A DNA stretch of 64,000 nt, from NCBI RefSeq assembly GCF_028993635.1, contig NZ_CP118631.1, positions 2,914,001-2,978,000 on the forward strand, read 5' to 3'. The stretch comes from Mucilaginibacter sp. SJ. GTDB lineage: Bacteria > Bacteroidota > Bacteroidia > Sphingobacteriales > Sphingobacteriaceae. The translations under genes were made by a program, and so were the position numbers. Below are positions 44,377 through 53,863 of the stretch, in pieces; position 1 is the first letter of the stretch, and each line of letters starts with the position of its first letter. The notes beneath the pieces were generated by a model that was given only the letters and a program-made list of their open reading frames with translations, was not told the origin of the DNA and searched no databases.

Positions 44377-44424
44377 AAACCCAGCGAAATCCTTTCCGGA
44401 GAAGCACCTTGTTTAATATTTAGG

Positions 44425-44463
44425 AGCGTCATTGCGAATTAACAAAGCAATGACGCTTTTTTT
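44425..44463 (+). terminator. Terminator after the DUF2807 gene
   Basis: AGCGTCATTGC (44425-44435) pairs perfectly with GCAATGACGCT (44447-44457), followed by TTTTTT. Confidence 0.85.
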
Positions 44464-44543
44464 ATATATCCAATGAAGCTAATTTAGTGAGCTTCTTATT
44501 ATCTTTATCTAAGATAATCACCTCCACCATTCCTATCGCTAAC

Positions 44544-45566
44544 ATGAAAAAGCTATTCTTCATCCTGATTGCTGCCTGCTTTTGCGCATGCAATAATCCG
44601 TCAAAACCAGCGGCAGATACCGCAACTGAATCATCAAACATTCCCTGCGAAATAAAAACCGGCGGTAATAAGCTCATTAAAGTTGCCGGTAAGTATAACG
44701 TATGGACGAAAAAAGTTGGCGACGGTAAAATAAAAGTGCTGCTACTGCATGGCGGTCCGGGTTTTTCACACGACTATATGGAATGCTTTGAAGATTTTTT
44801 GCCGAAGGAGGGCATTGAGTTTTATTATTATGATCAGCTTGGCTGTGGTAATTCGGATGCACCTGCTGATACCTCATTATGGAACATTCCGCGTTATGTT
44901 GAAGAAGTTGAAGAAGTGCGTAAAGGATTAGGACTTGATAATTTTTATATACTCGGACATTCATGGGGCGGTATGCTGGCTATGGAATACCTGCACAAAT
45001 ACCAATCGCATGTTAAGGGCGCCGTATTATCAAACATGACAGCCGGTGTTAAAGGCTATGTCGCCTATGCCGCCGAATTGAAAAAAAAGTTTTTTACGCC
45101 GCGTGATATCACTGTATTTGATTCGTTAGACAGGCTTAAACAATACGACTCGCCTCAATACAACGACCTGCTGATGAACAAACTATACACACAGGTAATC
45201 TGCCGACTGCCTTTAGAAAGCTGGCCCGAACCGCTATGGCGTGCCTTTAAAAAAGCTAATCATACCATCTACATACAAATGCAGGGCGTTGACGAGTTCC
45301 ACGTAACCGGCAATTTCAAAAACTGGGAATTTTGGGATAAATTGCATGATATAAAAACTCCAATCCTTGTTTTAGGCGGTGTACACGATGAAATGAACCC
45401 CGAAGACATGAAAAAGGAAGGCCGTTTGTTGCCCAACAGTCGCACTTATCTATGCCCTAACGGCAGCCACATGAGCATGTACGATGATCAGCAAAACTAT
45501 TTCAAAAACCTCATTGCTTTTTTGAAGGATGTTGACGCGGGTACATTCACTGCCGATAAAAAGTAG
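44544..45566 (+). CDS. Prolyl-aminopeptidase-like alpha/beta hydrolase lipoprotein (S33)
   Basis: 340 residues from ATG 44544, which opens a lipoprotein signal (MKKLFFILIAACFCACNNP, likely Cys at 16 or 14). S33 motifs: LLHGGPGFSHDYME (oxyanion loop HGGPG), YYDQLGCGNSD, nucleophile LGHSWGGMLAMEYL, then Asp in GGVHDEMNPE and His in NGSHMSMYDDQ. The family releases N-terminal proline; the HGGPG box is characteristic. An exported lipoprotein version would act on peptides in the periplasm, fitting the nearby M1 and CocE-type enzymes. Exact specificity is unproved. Confidence 0.82.
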   Translation: MKKLFFILIAACFCACNNPSKPAADTATESSNIPCEIKTGGNKLIKVAGKYNVWTKKVGDGKIKVLLLHGGPGFSHDYMECFEDFLPKEGIEFYYYDQLGCGNSDAPADTSLWNIPRYVEEVEEVRKGLGLDNFYILGHSWGGMLAMEYLHKYQSHVKGAVLSNMTAGVKGYVAYAAELKKKFFTPRDITVFDSLDRLKQYDSPQYNDLLMNKLYTQVICRLPLESWPEPLWRAFKKANHTIYIQMQGVDEFHVTGNFKNWEFWDKLHDIKTPILVLGGVHDEMNPEDMKKEGRLLPNSRTYLCPNGSHMSMYDDQQNYFKNLIAFLKDVDAGTFTADKK

Positions 45567-45608
45567 CACACCAATTATTAATCTTATATAACCACCACAC
45601 ACTTAATC

Positions 45609-46448
45609 ATGAAAAAGTTATTTACCTGTATCATCACCATGATGATCTTCACTGCGGTAAATGTTTATGCGCAGTTAACGCCGCAACCCAGTTCAACCCA
45701 AAGTATTGTGCAGGATTTCGGCCTCGGCAAAATCAGTCTGGTTTACTCCCGTCCGGATGTAAGGGGCCGTAAAATATTTGGAGGCATGGAACCTTACGGA
45801 AAAGTTTGGCGCACGGGGGCCAATTCGGCCACGGTAATTAAATTTACCGACGAGGTAAGTATGGAGGGCAACAAGATCCCGGCGGGCGAGTATGGGCTGT
45901 TCAGCATTCCCGGCGAAAACGAATGGACCATCATCCTCAGCAAACAACCTAAACAATGGGGCGCGTATAACTATAAGGAAGCTGATGATTTTTTGCGTTT
46001 TAAAGTAAAAACAGAACATCTTAAGGTTTTAACAGAAACCATGACCCTCGCGTTCAGCAATGTAGCGGCAACTACCTGCGATTTGCAGATGATGTGGGAG
46101 CACAGCGGTTTCACGATCCACATGACCACCGATATTGATGCCAAGGTGATGGCCAGGATTGACTCGGCCATGAATACAGATAAAAAGCCATACTATGAAG
46201 CTTTGATCTATTATTACAACAATAATAAAAATCTGGACAAGGCCTTAGCCTGGGCAACCGAATTGGAAAAAGACAAGAACTTTCCGCCGTTTGTGCCCAA
46301 ACTATGGAAAGCCCGGATCTTATTGAAAAAGGGCGATAAGGCGGCAGCTATAACTACAGCCCAGGAAGGTGCAAAAATGGCTGCCGATATGAAAACAGAT
46401 GAGTACGTACGTTTAAATAATGAGCTGATTGCACAGGCGAAGAAGTGA
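45609..46448 (+). CDS. DUF2911 secreted protein with helical C-terminal repeats
   Basis: 279 residues with signal peptide (MKKLFTCIITMMIFTAVNVYAQ). The DUF2911 domain is clear: ISLVYSRPDVRGRKIFGGMEPYGKVWRTGANSATVIKF, IPAGEYGLFSIPGENEWTIIL and FSNVAATTCDLQMMWE. The last 80 residues look like TPR-type helices (NNKNLDKALAWATELEKD, GDKAAAITTAQEGAKMAADM). No enzymatic role is known for DUF2911. It lies 42 bases after the S33 gene and may share its transcript; a terminator follows. Confidence 0.82.
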   Translation: MKKLFTCIITMMIFTAVNVYAQLTPQPSSTQSIVQDFGLGKISLVYSRPDVRGRKIFGGMEPYGKVWRTGANSATVIKFTDEVSMEGNKIPAGEYGLFSIPGENEWTIILSKQPKQWGAYNYKEADDFLRFKVKTEHLKVLTETMTLAFSNVAATTCDLQMMWEHSGFTIHMTTDIDAKVMARIDSAMNTDKKPYYEALIYYYNNNKNLDKALAWATELEKDKNFPPFVPKLWKARILLKKGDKAAAITTAQEGAKMAADMKTDEYVRLNNELIAQAKK

Positions 46449-46476
46449 TGCATCGATATACTTATCATCGTTAAAC

Positions 46477-46514
46477 AAAAAGACCTCGCCAGTGATATTG
46501 GCAAGGTCTTTTTA
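46477..46514 (+). terminator. Terminator after the DUF2911 gene
   Basis: AAAAGACCTCGCCA pairs with TGGCAAGGTCTTTTT with one mismatch and a 7-base loop. Confidence 0.75.
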
Positions 46515-46559
46515 TTGCGAAATAAGAAACAATCTTAAAAACGGCGGACTTGCGCGATT

Positions 46560-46662
46560 CCCCTCTTGAGAGGGGTGTAGGGGTGTGTCTCTGCTTTCAA
46601 AAAGCCAATCGTAGGTACACACCCCTGCTACCGCACAATCCCTTCGCGCCCCCTCTCAAGAG
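46560..46662. repeat. Palindromic intergenic repeat (CCCCTCTTGAGAGGGG type)
   Basis: A perfect 16-base palindrome (46560-46575) followed by GTAGGGGTGTGT, an inverted partner ACACACCCCTGCTACC, and a second half-site CCCCCTCTCAAGAG near 46648-46662. Short GC-rich elements of this type recur between genes in Sphingobacteriaceae. Non-coding. Confidence 0.55.
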
Positions 46663-46687
46663 CATAGCCTTAGAAATCGCTTATTTA

Positions 46688-47413
46688 TTAAAACCTTGTA
46701 TAAAAAGCCAGCTGTGCTACATGATTTACCACATAAGCATCGGCTTGTTTAATGTATTGATTAAGATAACCCGCTTCGGCATCAAATGATTTGCTGAAGC
46801 GATAACCAACGGCTACATAAGCGCGGTTTTGATCAAAAAAGTGTTTATTTACCTTGTTCTTATTTTGCACGTTTACAAAAGCCTCGTTTTGCAGGGCGAG
46901 GAAAGTACCTTCTGTAAATACATCCGAATCTGGTTTCATTGGGATCACCGCGCGGGCAAAATACCTGAAACGCTGGGCAAAATAACGGTCATTTTTATTA
47001 GCGGCAGTATTCCCTAAAAAACGCTGCTCTAACCTAAAACGATGTGCCAGTTGCACATGTTTGGTAAGCTTATGGGTATATGTGTACTGCTGCCAGATGC
47101 GGTGTTCCGGGCGGAAAGTTTTATCGTCGCTGGCATTGCGGCCATAGGTAGCTATATAGGCATAACCCAAGGCTCCAACCTTGTTTTTGGCAAAATAATA
47201 ATTAGCCGAAGGACGGAGCAGGATATGCTTTAGATAACTTACTTCATCATGCGAGCGCAATTGCCCGTCGAACGAATAGCCCCAATGTTCGGATAATTTT
47301 TGGCTGTGAAAAATAGCCGCCCAGCCCGAAAACTGGTTGTCTTGTGCAAGCAGCCTTGCAGGTGCCGCCAACAGTAGTACTGCAAAAATTAATAGTTGTT
47401 TTTTTAATTGCAT
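46688..47413 (-). CDS. DUF2490 outer-membrane beta-barrel protein
   Basis: 241 residues with a signal peptide (about 1-23, ending RLLAQ). Alternating amphipathic strands and the family words FSGWAAIFHSQKLSEHWGY, RPSANYYFAKNKVGALGYAY, FRPEHRIWQQYTY and HRFRLEQRF identify DUF2490. The last residues QLAFYTRF end in Phe, the usual signal for insertion by BAM. Likely a 10- to 12-stranded barrel of unknown role. The flanks are palindromic repeats on both sides, so it appears to be a single-gene unit. Confidence 0.8.
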   Translation of the reverse strand: MQLKKQLLIFAVLLLAAPARLLAQDNQFSGWAAIFHSQKLSEHWGYSFDGQLRSHDEVSYLKHILLRPSANYYFAKNKVGALGYAYIATYGRNASDDKTFRPEHRIWQQYTYTHKLTKHVQLAHRFRLEQRFLGNTAANKNDRYFAQRFRYFARAVIPMKPDSDVFTEGTFLALQNEAFVNVQNKNKVNKHFFDQNRAYVAVGYRFSKSFDAEAGYLNQYIKQADAYVVNHVAQLAFYTRF

Positions 47414-47461
47414 GGATGATAAATATATGTGTTATAAAGGTTAACAAATTCCAATAACAGA

Positions 47462-47621
47462 AACTATGTCATTTCGATTGAGCAGCGGTGGTGCAAGCTC
47501 CGGGGCGAAAGAGAAATCTCCTACGCCATACAAAGCAATTACGCTCGGTTTAAAACAGGGCGTATAAGATTTCTCCTCACGCCCCACACATTTCCTTCAG
47601 TGTTCGTCGAAATGACAGTTT
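47462..47621. repeat. Nested palindromic intergenic repeat (GTCATTTCGA type)
   Basis: Outer arms AACTATGTCATTTCGA (47462-47477) and TCGAAATGACAGTT (47607-47620), inner arms GAGAAATCTC-CTACGCC (47511-47527) and GGCGTATAAGATTTCTC (47559-47575). The whole could fold as a long two-tier hairpin. This is a known style of dispersed repeat in Sphingobacteriaceae, not a gene. Confidence 0.65.
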
Positions 47622-47633
47622 CTATATTTCAAA

Positions 47634-48659
47634 TCAATCCTTAAACCTTACCAAAGTCTGGCGGCCCAGGTCAACCGTTATCCTGAAGGCCTCCTGATTG
47701 CTGCTGTACCCTGGTGTTTGGTGCAGGCTTAATATAAACTGTCCTTTTACCCGCTTGTATAAAAACGGCGTGTAAATAATATCAAGCCTGTTGTAAGTTT
47801 TCTTTTCAAAAAACGCGTCGCCATAAATAATGTGACTGCCCTGCCCCTTGTAAAATTCATCAAACAAAGCAAAACGTTTCCAGCTTAAATAAGCATTTGC
47901 TACAAAGCCTGCAGGTTTGTGAAAACCATCGACACCCCGTACCCGCTCAAACGACATCATGCCGCCTGCCTCAATAGATAACGAATCTAAAATGGTTTTA
48001 TGACTTAAGTCGAGCCCCAATCTTATTTGTCCGCCACCATTATCCTGGATGTGGTCATCTGGTAAAAGCACCTCTGCTCCTGCATCATGCATCAGCAAAA
48101 AATAGTGCGATACATAAAAGGGCCCGGTTAAGGCTGGCCGATATTTACCCGAAAAGCCGAACAGGAACTGCTCGCGGTCGGTAACTGTTTGGCGGCTTAC
48201 CCAGTCAATCCAGGCAGTTTCGGTAAAATGGGCATTATGAAAACGAGTAAGCAAACCCTCAACATTGGGGCGGTAGTAGCGTAATGTATCGTTCAATAAA
48301 GCCCGTGGATAATCATCCAGCAAACCCTCGCGCGGGAAAGCACCGGCATTGAACAGCCAGTTTTTACCGGTAAAGCTGTAATAGGCAACCGGGTTAACTT
48401 TCAAAAAATATGGTTTTGCGCCAAACTCGTGAATGCCGTTAACCCCCACAATAAAGTGGTTCATACTATCGATATTCAAGCCCAGGTCAAGCGCAGTACG
48501 TACGCCCGAATAGGTGCGTGAGCGGGCAACAAAGTCTTTATACTCACGGTTATCCATAAAGCCCAAACCGTTAAAATGGATATCAAGGCTACCCTGTGCA
48601 AGGGTGGCAGTAGTGGTTATGATCGAAAAAAGAACTAAAAAATATATCCGTTTAAACAT
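47634..48659 (-). CDS. Predicted outer-membrane beta-barrel protein, unknown function
   Basis: 341 residues with a signal peptide (about 1-21, ending ATLAQ). Alternating aromatic/polar strands dominate (NHFIVGVNGIHEFG, GPFYVSHYFLLMHDAG, GQFILSLHQTP). The body suggests a porin-like barrel; the final residues (LVRFKD) lack a terminal aromatic. I recognise no family. It starts 10 bases after the stop of the GT39 gene on the same strand, so the two are an operon, possibly linking envelope glycan modification and an outer-membrane protein. Confidence 0.6.
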   Translation of the reverse strand: MFKRIYFLVLFSIITTTATLAQGSLDIHFNGLGFMDNREYKDFVARSRTYSGVRTALDLGLNIDSMNHFIVGVNGIHEFGAKPYFLKVNPVAYYSFTGKNWLFNAGAFPREGLLDDYPRALLNDTLRYYRPNVEGLLTRFHNAHFTETAWIDWVSRQTVTDREQFLFGFSGKYRPALTGPFYVSHYFLLMHDAGAEVLLPDDHIQDNGGGQIRLGLDLSHKTILDSLSIEAGGMMSFERVRGVDGFHKPAGFVANAYLSWKRFALFDEFYKGQGSHIIYGDAFFEKKTYNRLDIIYTPFLYKRVKGQFILSLHQTPGYSSNQEAFRITVDLGRQTLVRFKD

Positions 48660-48669
48660 AGTTGATTTA

Positions 48670-50394
48670 TTATTTTACTGTAATGTTGATGATCTTATTA
48701 TTACGGCCTCCCGGAAATGGTTCGGTACGGATGGAGAAGATCAGTTCGTACTTACCAGGTTGCATTGGGGCGGTCACGTTAAATTTAAAATGCCCGGTCT
48801 CGCCGGTTTTTAGTGAAATACGGTTAAACCTATCGTCAGATTGCTGCATACCTACCTGGTTGATACCCTTGAAAAAGCATGCCTCTAAAAACGCCTTGTG
48901 TTTTTGGTTGGTATTAGTAAAACTGATGGGAAAAGGGTATGGGTTTTTGAAAGTGAGATCAAAATCCTTTTTCTGTCCGGGCGCCAGGATTTCTTTATAA
49001 GATTCCACCTGAAAATCGATCTTCTGATAGGTGCGGACATCATCAACCCAGCCACCATACCAGGTACCTGCGTAAATTTTCATAGAATCGGTACTAATGG
49101 CGCGATCCGGAAAGGTATTGTTTACCACATAAACCCTTTTATGCTGAATGCTATCCTCAATAGGCCAGATATCATACTGAGTACGGCGATAGTAACGGGC
49201 ATCGTAATCAAACCCACGTGTGGTATTGTTGTAGAAATTATATTTCGACGGGTTCTGGAACCCCTCGTTAAAAATCACAAAATTATCTCCGGCCTTTTCA
49301 TGAATAAGATGGGCCCAATCTTTAAAACCAAAAAAGCTGCGCATGGCATCAACTTTTAACAAGGGAGGAAAAGCAATTATGAGCGCTACACGTAAGATAA
49401 CTATCATGACAATATTGATCACAGCCAAGCGGTTAAACCATTTAGGTTTTGCCCCGGGCTGCGTAAAGCGGATAAGCACCATCATAGCCAGCGGAACGTA
49501 AGCGATCAGTGTCCAATGCAGTTGAACCTCTCCTTTAAACGATGTAAGGAAAAAGAATGCCAGAATCCCGATAGCGTTAACTAAAAGGGCCCGGGTAAAA
49601 GTATCCTGAACTTTTGCAGTAAACCCCTTATAAAATAATAGCCAGCCAATCAGCGGACCAGCCATCAGCAGTTGCCCTAAAGGGTACACGTAAGTATATT
49701 CAAAGTTATATTGCTCGTTTGAGCGTTCGGATAAGTGATAACTTAAGGATGGGAAGCCGTGTTTTGCCTGCCAAATGATATGCGGTGCATATAAAGCGAG
49801 TGCCAGCAATACAATGCCGTAAAAAGATCCCCGCTTAAGTAATTTTATATTAGATACAAGCGTGAAAGCAACCAACAAAATGCCATGGTACTTGCTATAC
49901 AGCAGGCAAGCTATAACAACACCTAATATCATAGCCAGTTTTAAACTATCTTTTTCGATATACTGCTGATAAAAATAAAGGAACAGCACAGTGAAAAACA
50001 GCAGCGGCGCATCTGGGGTGGTAGTAAAACCATAAATATGGAATACAAAGATGCCCGAAATCACCAGTATAAAGTTAATGGCATCAACCTTATAGCGCTT
50101 TAGCATCATCCACATCAGGTATAAAGATGCGGTAGTACTGATCACCGTAAAGAGCCTCACCCCAAATTCATTATGAATAAGGCTGTAACCTGCTTTAATA
50201 AAAACGGCTACCATTGGCGGATGATCATAATACCCCCAGTCTAAAAAGCGGGAATAAACCCAATAGTAGGCCTCATCCGCATGGATCTCAAGGGTAAATG
50301 CCTGTACGGCATTTAGCAAAGCCCACAACAGTAAAAAATAAATTATTGGCTTGTTATATTTTACCGGCGTACTATTTAAAGAGGTATCCTGCAT
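48670..50394 (-). CDS. GT39-type membrane glycosyltransferase
   Basis: 574 residues from ATG 50394. A longer frame reaches 50496, but 50394 is preferred because a -7 element sits 26 bases upstream and the extension reads as hydrophobic noise. About 11 membrane segments. The first periplasmic loop has HADEAYYWVYSRFLDWGYYDHPPMVA, with the acidic D-E pair and YYDHPP typical of PMT_2/GT39 enzymes using polyprenyl-phosphate sugars. A C-terminal beta-rich soluble domain (from about 430) is unusual but occurs in Bacteroidota members. It modifies an envelope acceptor, identity unknown. The outer-membrane protein at 47634 follows in the same transcript. Confidence 0.8.
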   Translation of the reverse strand: MQDTSLNSTPVKYNKPIIYFLLLWALLNAVQAFTLEIHADEAYYWVYSRFLDWGYYDHPPMVAVFIKAGYSLIHNEFGVRLFTVISTTASLYLMWMMLKRYKVDAINFILVISGIFVFHIYGFTTTPDAPLLFFTVLFLYFYQQYIEKDSLKLAMILGVVIACLLYSKYHGILLVAFTLVSNIKLLKRGSFYGIVLLALALYAPHIIWQAKHGFPSLSYHLSERSNEQYNFEYTYVYPLGQLLMAGPLIGWLLFYKGFTAKVQDTFTRALLVNAIGILAFFFLTSFKGEVQLHWTLIAYVPLAMMVLIRFTQPGAKPKWFNRLAVINIVMIVILRVALIIAFPPLLKVDAMRSFFGFKDWAHLIHEKAGDNFVIFNEGFQNPSKYNFYNNTTRGFDYDARYYRRTQYDIWPIEDSIQHKRVYVVNNTFPDRAISTDSMKIYAGTWYGGWVDDVRTYQKIDFQVESYKEILAPGQKKDFDLTFKNPYPFPISFTNTNQKHKAFLEACFFKGINQVGMQQSDDRFNRISLKTGETGHFKFNVTAPMQPGKYELIFSIRTEPFPGGRNNKIINITVK

Positions 50395-50419
50395 TAAAAT
50401 GGATGAGTAAATGAATGGG

Positions 50420-50427
50420 CAAAGGTA
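50420..50427 (-). promoter_or_regulatory. -7 element upstream of the second GT39 gene
   Basis: TACCTTTG on the minus strand fits TAnnTTTG, with a predicted start near 50416 and a leader of about 22 bases before ATG 50394. It decides against the longer 50496 start. Confidence 0.4.
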
Positions 50428-50544
50428 TGATAAAAGATATAAGCCATAAAACGTTGGCAGCGGCGATGTGATAATTTGACGAAAAACATACCACAATCTT
50501 CATAATTTAGCATGGCTGTTAAGCGTTAACCCTTCCCATATAAA

Positions 50545-51024
50545 ATGAAACAAGAATTTGAAGTTATCAAAAAACCGCGCCTGATGCTGTTAAACGTTGT
50601 TAAAGATCTTAGCCCCGAACAATTTAACCACATCCCGGCAGGGTTTAATAACAACCTGATCTGGAACCTGGCGCATATGATTTCTGGCCAACAAGGTATT
50701 TGCTATACCCGCGCTGGTGTGCCCATTGTAGTTGATGACAAATACTATACCCCCTACCGCCCCGAAACAAAGCCGCAAGGTTTTATTAATGCCGATGATA
50801 TTGCTGAGGTAAAAGAGCTGCTTATTTCAACTGTTGATAAGCTGGAGGAAGATTATCAGGCAGGTATTTTTGCAAACTATCAACCGATGACAACCCGTTA
50901 TGGTGTTACCTTGAGCAATATAGAAGATGGTATTCGTTTTTTGCCTTTCCATGATGGTTTGCATACCGGTTATATCATGGCTTTGAAAAGAGCGGTTTTA
51001 GAGGAGATGAGCAAACTTGTTTAG
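50545..51024 (+). CDS. DinB-family protein
   Basis: 159 residues, four-helix bundle pattern of the DinB/YfiT superfamily. Putative metal-binding histidines are in LAHMISGQ (helix 2) and in LPFHDGLHTGYIMALKR near the C-terminus, the usual third-ligand motif HxxxHxG. These proteins are metal-dependent thiol transferases or damage-inducible proteins of unclear function. It is divergent from the GT39 gene and its stop overlaps the convergent 51021 gene by 4 bases. Confidence 0.8.
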   Translation: MKQEFEVIKKPRLMLLNVVKDLSPEQFNHIPAGFNNNLIWNLAHMISGQQGICYTRAGVPIVVDDKYYTPYRPETKPQGFINADDIAEVKELLISTVDKLEEDYQAGIFANYQPMTTRYGVTLSNIEDGIRFLPFHDGLHTGYIMALKRAVLEEMSKLV

Positions 51025-52364
51025 TAAACAATTTTACTAAACGGGATCCCTATCGTTAACCCGATTGCTGTTTTATTGTAAGGCAATCGGGTATCTTTTA
51101 AGGAATTATTCATATCCTGAAGCAAAAGTTGTGCTTCAAAATTTATGGCCGGGACTCCTTTTTTATCGATCAATACAATAGGGATCCCGATGATAGAGTT
51201 GAGCGCCTTATAAGTCCCCCAGTTTTTTTCGATCCGGAAGCTAATGCCAACATGCGAGGTTCCGGGGATATACACCAACTTACCTGCCGCGAGGGGTGTT
51301 ATAAAATTTTTGTATTGGCCTATGTACCGGTCGCCATTATTAATGGTGACGGTATTTGTTCCATCCAGTCCCTGTGCTCCTGTTACATCAGTACTGAATA
51401 GTGACCCACTTTGTACCGCGTTATTCACAAAACCTTTACCGGCAAAAGTTAAAAAGAACCTGCCCAATTTGGGGCTTTCCCAGAAACGGGTATGACTAAT
51501 AAATAATTCGAGCGGATAATTGTAGTATCTGTTAACCTGTGTATTAACATCATTGCTCACCATAAATTTTTGTGGTATAACCGGGATGTAAACGCCCAGG
51601 CTTGTCCAGTTATCAGTTATGAGGTCATAATTACCTGTATTTACCAATAGATCTGATTGCTGTTCAGAAAATTGTTGAAGATAATCAGTGCGGAGCGAAG
51701 CGTAAAAAGTTTTCCTGAGTTTGCTTTTAACCTCAGTTAGATTCTGTCCAGATACCTCCTCCTGTTTCAAAAGATTAAGAGATAGCTCAAACTCTTCGGC
51801 TTTTTTTTTGATACTTTGAGCGATTGTATTTACCATTAATGCCCGGGCAGCATCCACCTCTTTCTTAAAATCACTATTGGCTGCATAATAAGTTTTCGGT
51901 TTTCCCATCCATGTTTTATGAATGGTAAAACCAAGTTGATTATCATAATACCTGTTAGCACTTTTTGCCGAATATGCGTTGGCAATATTTACCCTTGCTC
52001 CTACTACAACAAATGATCTTACCCAATCATCACTATCAATGGGCTGGTGAAAATTGTGATTGATGCTGATCGTCCCTTCGGCGGCATTGATATTAACATA
52101 GTTTTTATAGAGTGAAAGATCCTCGTTACCCGAGAGATAAGAACTCACTTTATTTGACAGGAAAATGTTCATCGCCTTGTTGGAGATCAACATTCCCTGT
52201 CCGTTACTATTAGGCCAATTGGTTACTTTATTGTTTATCGCTTTTATCTCATCGATAACCTGCCCAGTGGTCTGGGCTTTCAACTTCACCACGAAGCAAC
52301 ATACAAAGAGCAGACAGTATATTACTGCCTTCGCCGGATTTACATATTTCAGGCCAGCCCCCAT
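51021..52364 (-). CDS. Secreted protein of unknown function
   Basis: 447 residues from ATG 52364, chosen because it puts the hydrophobic signal (AVIYCLLFVCCFVVKLKAQ) near the start; an ATG at 52400 adds 12 residues. The mature part has mixed helix and strand. A basic coiled-coil-like stretch (SIKKKAEEFELSLNLLKQEE) lies in the middle and the end is beta-rich (LYNKTAIGLTIGIPFSKIVY-like pattern), suggesting an outer-membrane or surface protein. No family recognised. Its start overlaps the FAD oxidoreductase stop by 16 bases, so it is the last gene of a minus-strand run with 52349 and 53864. Confidence 0.55.
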   Translation of the reverse strand: MGAGLKYVNPAKAVIYCLLFVCCFVVKLKAQTTGQVIDEIKAINNKVTNWPNSNGQGMLISNKAMNIFLSNKVSSYLSGNEDLSLYKNYVNINAAEGTISINHNFHQPIDSDDWVRSFVVVGARVNIANAYSAKSANRYYDNQLGFTIHKTWMGKPKTYYAANSDFKKEVDAARALMVNTIAQSIKKKAEEFELSLNLLKQEEVSGQNLTEVKSKLRKTFYASLRTDYLQQFSEQQSDLLVNTGNYDLITDNWTSLGVYIPVIPQKFMVSNDVNTQVNRYYNYPLELFISHTRFWESPKLGRFFLTFAGKGFVNNAVQSGSLFSTDVTGAQGLDGTNTVTINNGDRYIGQYKNFITPLAAGKLVYIPGTSHVGISFRIEKNWGTYKALNSIIGIPIVLIDKKGVPAINFEAQLLLQDMNNSLKDTRLPYNKTAIGLTIGIPFSKIVY

Positions 52365-53857
52365 TGCTGCGTAATTGGATTGGTAAAAACTTTTTGACAA
52401 TCAGCATTGAGCAGAGTTTTCCGGGCGTTGATCCATCGGGTAGCTGCATCGCCATACATTCTTTGGATGCGTTGCGGGGTAATTTCGTTGGCTTTGCCCC
52501 AATGAAATGTAAAGGGGATATTTTCATGCTCAAGCATCAGCCATACCTGGGTATAAAAGTTATAAGCTTTGTCTGATAGCGGCGCGTCTAACTCCATAAT
52601 GCAGGTATGTTCAAACCGGGTAAAGCCCAATGTGGCTTTGGTTTGTTTAACAAACCTGAATGAAAATACACCGCTGAAAGGGCCGATATCTTTATTGATC
52701 TTCAACATCAAATCGGCAACCCTTGGCGAAAGCTCTGCCGGGAAACCAATGGCAGAGCTCAATAGTTTGCCTCTTAACGTGGTATTGCTAAAAATTTCGC
52801 CCAGCGTACCAAAATGAGGATCAGTATTAGTTGTCATACTGGTATTTAACACCTTGGTAACTACAACCGGAACCAAAGCGGGCACAGCATCAGTAATAGT
52901 ACCTATAAAACTGGCGGCATCATCTCCCGGGCCGATCCCTGCCGCATTATCAACCGGGGGCTGATAGTTGGTACGATACGGGCGCTTATACATAGTGGTT
53001 ACAAAGGCCCCTTTGTCCAGATCGTACGGGTTAAGCAACACCGAAAAATGGCATGGACGCTCGTTGCCACATGGCAGCTTGTCGGTATCGCTAAAATCAA
53101 GTGTTGACATCATACCCTGAAGTTCGGCATCATAGGGCAATCGCTGTACATAAGTTTCTAATAAAAACAAGGGCTCTGTTTCCATTAATACACCATGTAT
53201 AATACCAAAGCTCCCAAAACTCACCAAAGCGGCGTTGAAAAGTTCATCGTCCTGCACCAGTTCTGTCTGTAGCAGATCCATAAACCGTTGCGCTACAACG
53301 GGCGCGGAAGCCCTTTCCAACCAGATATGCCTGTCGGGACTTACTACAATATGGAGCCCTACTACAAAATCTGGTGTAGCACCAAAATCAAACGCCGAGC
53401 CATGAGTTCCTGTGCTAACCGCACCGGCTATGGTTTGTCCGTTGCTGGCGCCGGAAGTTTTAAGTGACATGCCCCTGTTTTTCAGAAACGCGCCGAGCTC
53501 CCAGATGCCATTGCCACTTTGTGCAAAAAGTAACTGTCCTTTGTTGCCTGTATAAGCCGGGTTTACGGCGGTATCTGCAACAGTAAACCGGGTATTAAGC
53601 GGCTTGGTATCCAGCATCACGCCATCTTTAACGGTAGCTATTTTTGTCCATGACCAGCCTGCGCCTAATGATCGTAACGGGGTATCGGTCTCAATAGCTT
53701 CTTTAATCAGGTTTTGAAGCCCTTTGGTAGCGTCATTATAACCTTCAAGGGCATCAAGATTGTCTTCGTTGCCCAATTCATACAGATCTTTAATTTGCTC
53801 TGTAAAAGTTTCGTGCCGGTTTTCCCAACTGCTGACCCCTGTTTTAATAACTTTCAT
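52349..53857 (-). CDS. FAD-linked oxidase of the aldono-lactone oxidase type
   Basis: 502 residues with no signal peptide. FAD-binding type-4 domain: PLRSLGAGWSWTKIA near 60-74, SGASNGQTIAGAVSTGTHGSAFDFG (about 133-158) with the conserved GTHGS. The C-terminal half resembles aldonolactone/alditol oxidases, ending with FTFHWGKANEITPQRI and RMYGDAATRWINARK, matching the His-Trp-x-K active-site neighbourhood of that group. Oxidises a sugar lactone or alditol, transferring electrons to oxygen or another acceptor; substrate unknown. Six bases separate it from the Bor-like lipoprotein upstream. Confidence 0.75.
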   Translation of the reverse strand: MKVIKTGVSSWENRHETFTEQIKDLYELGNEDNLDALEGYNDATKGLQNLIKEAIETDTPLRSLGAGWSWTKIATVKDGVMLDTKPLNTRFTVADTAVNPAYTGNKGQLLFAQSGNGIWELGAFLKNRGMSLKTSGASNGQTIAGAVSTGTHGSAFDFGATPDFVVGLHIVVSPDRHIWLERASAPVVAQRFMDLLQTELVQDDELFNAALVSFGSFGIIHGVLMETEPLFLLETYVQRLPYDAELQGMMSTLDFSDTDKLPCGNERPCHFSVLLNPYDLDKGAFVTTMYKRPYRTNYQPPVDNAAGIGPGDDAASFIGTITDAVPALVPVVVTKVLNTSMTTNTDPHFGTLGEIFSNTTLRGKLLSSAIGFPAELSPRVADLMLKINKDIGPFSGVFSFRFVKQTKATLGFTRFEHTCIMELDAPLSDKAYNFYTQVWLMLEHENIPFTFHWGKANEITPQRIQRMYGDAATRWINARKTLLNADCQKVFTNPITQQWGLA

Positions 53858-53863
53858 AGCCGC

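Noticed and set aside
50395..50496. Upstream extension of the second GT39 gene
   Set aside because: The extra residues are hydrophobic with no family match, and a -7 element at 50420-50427 lies within the extension.
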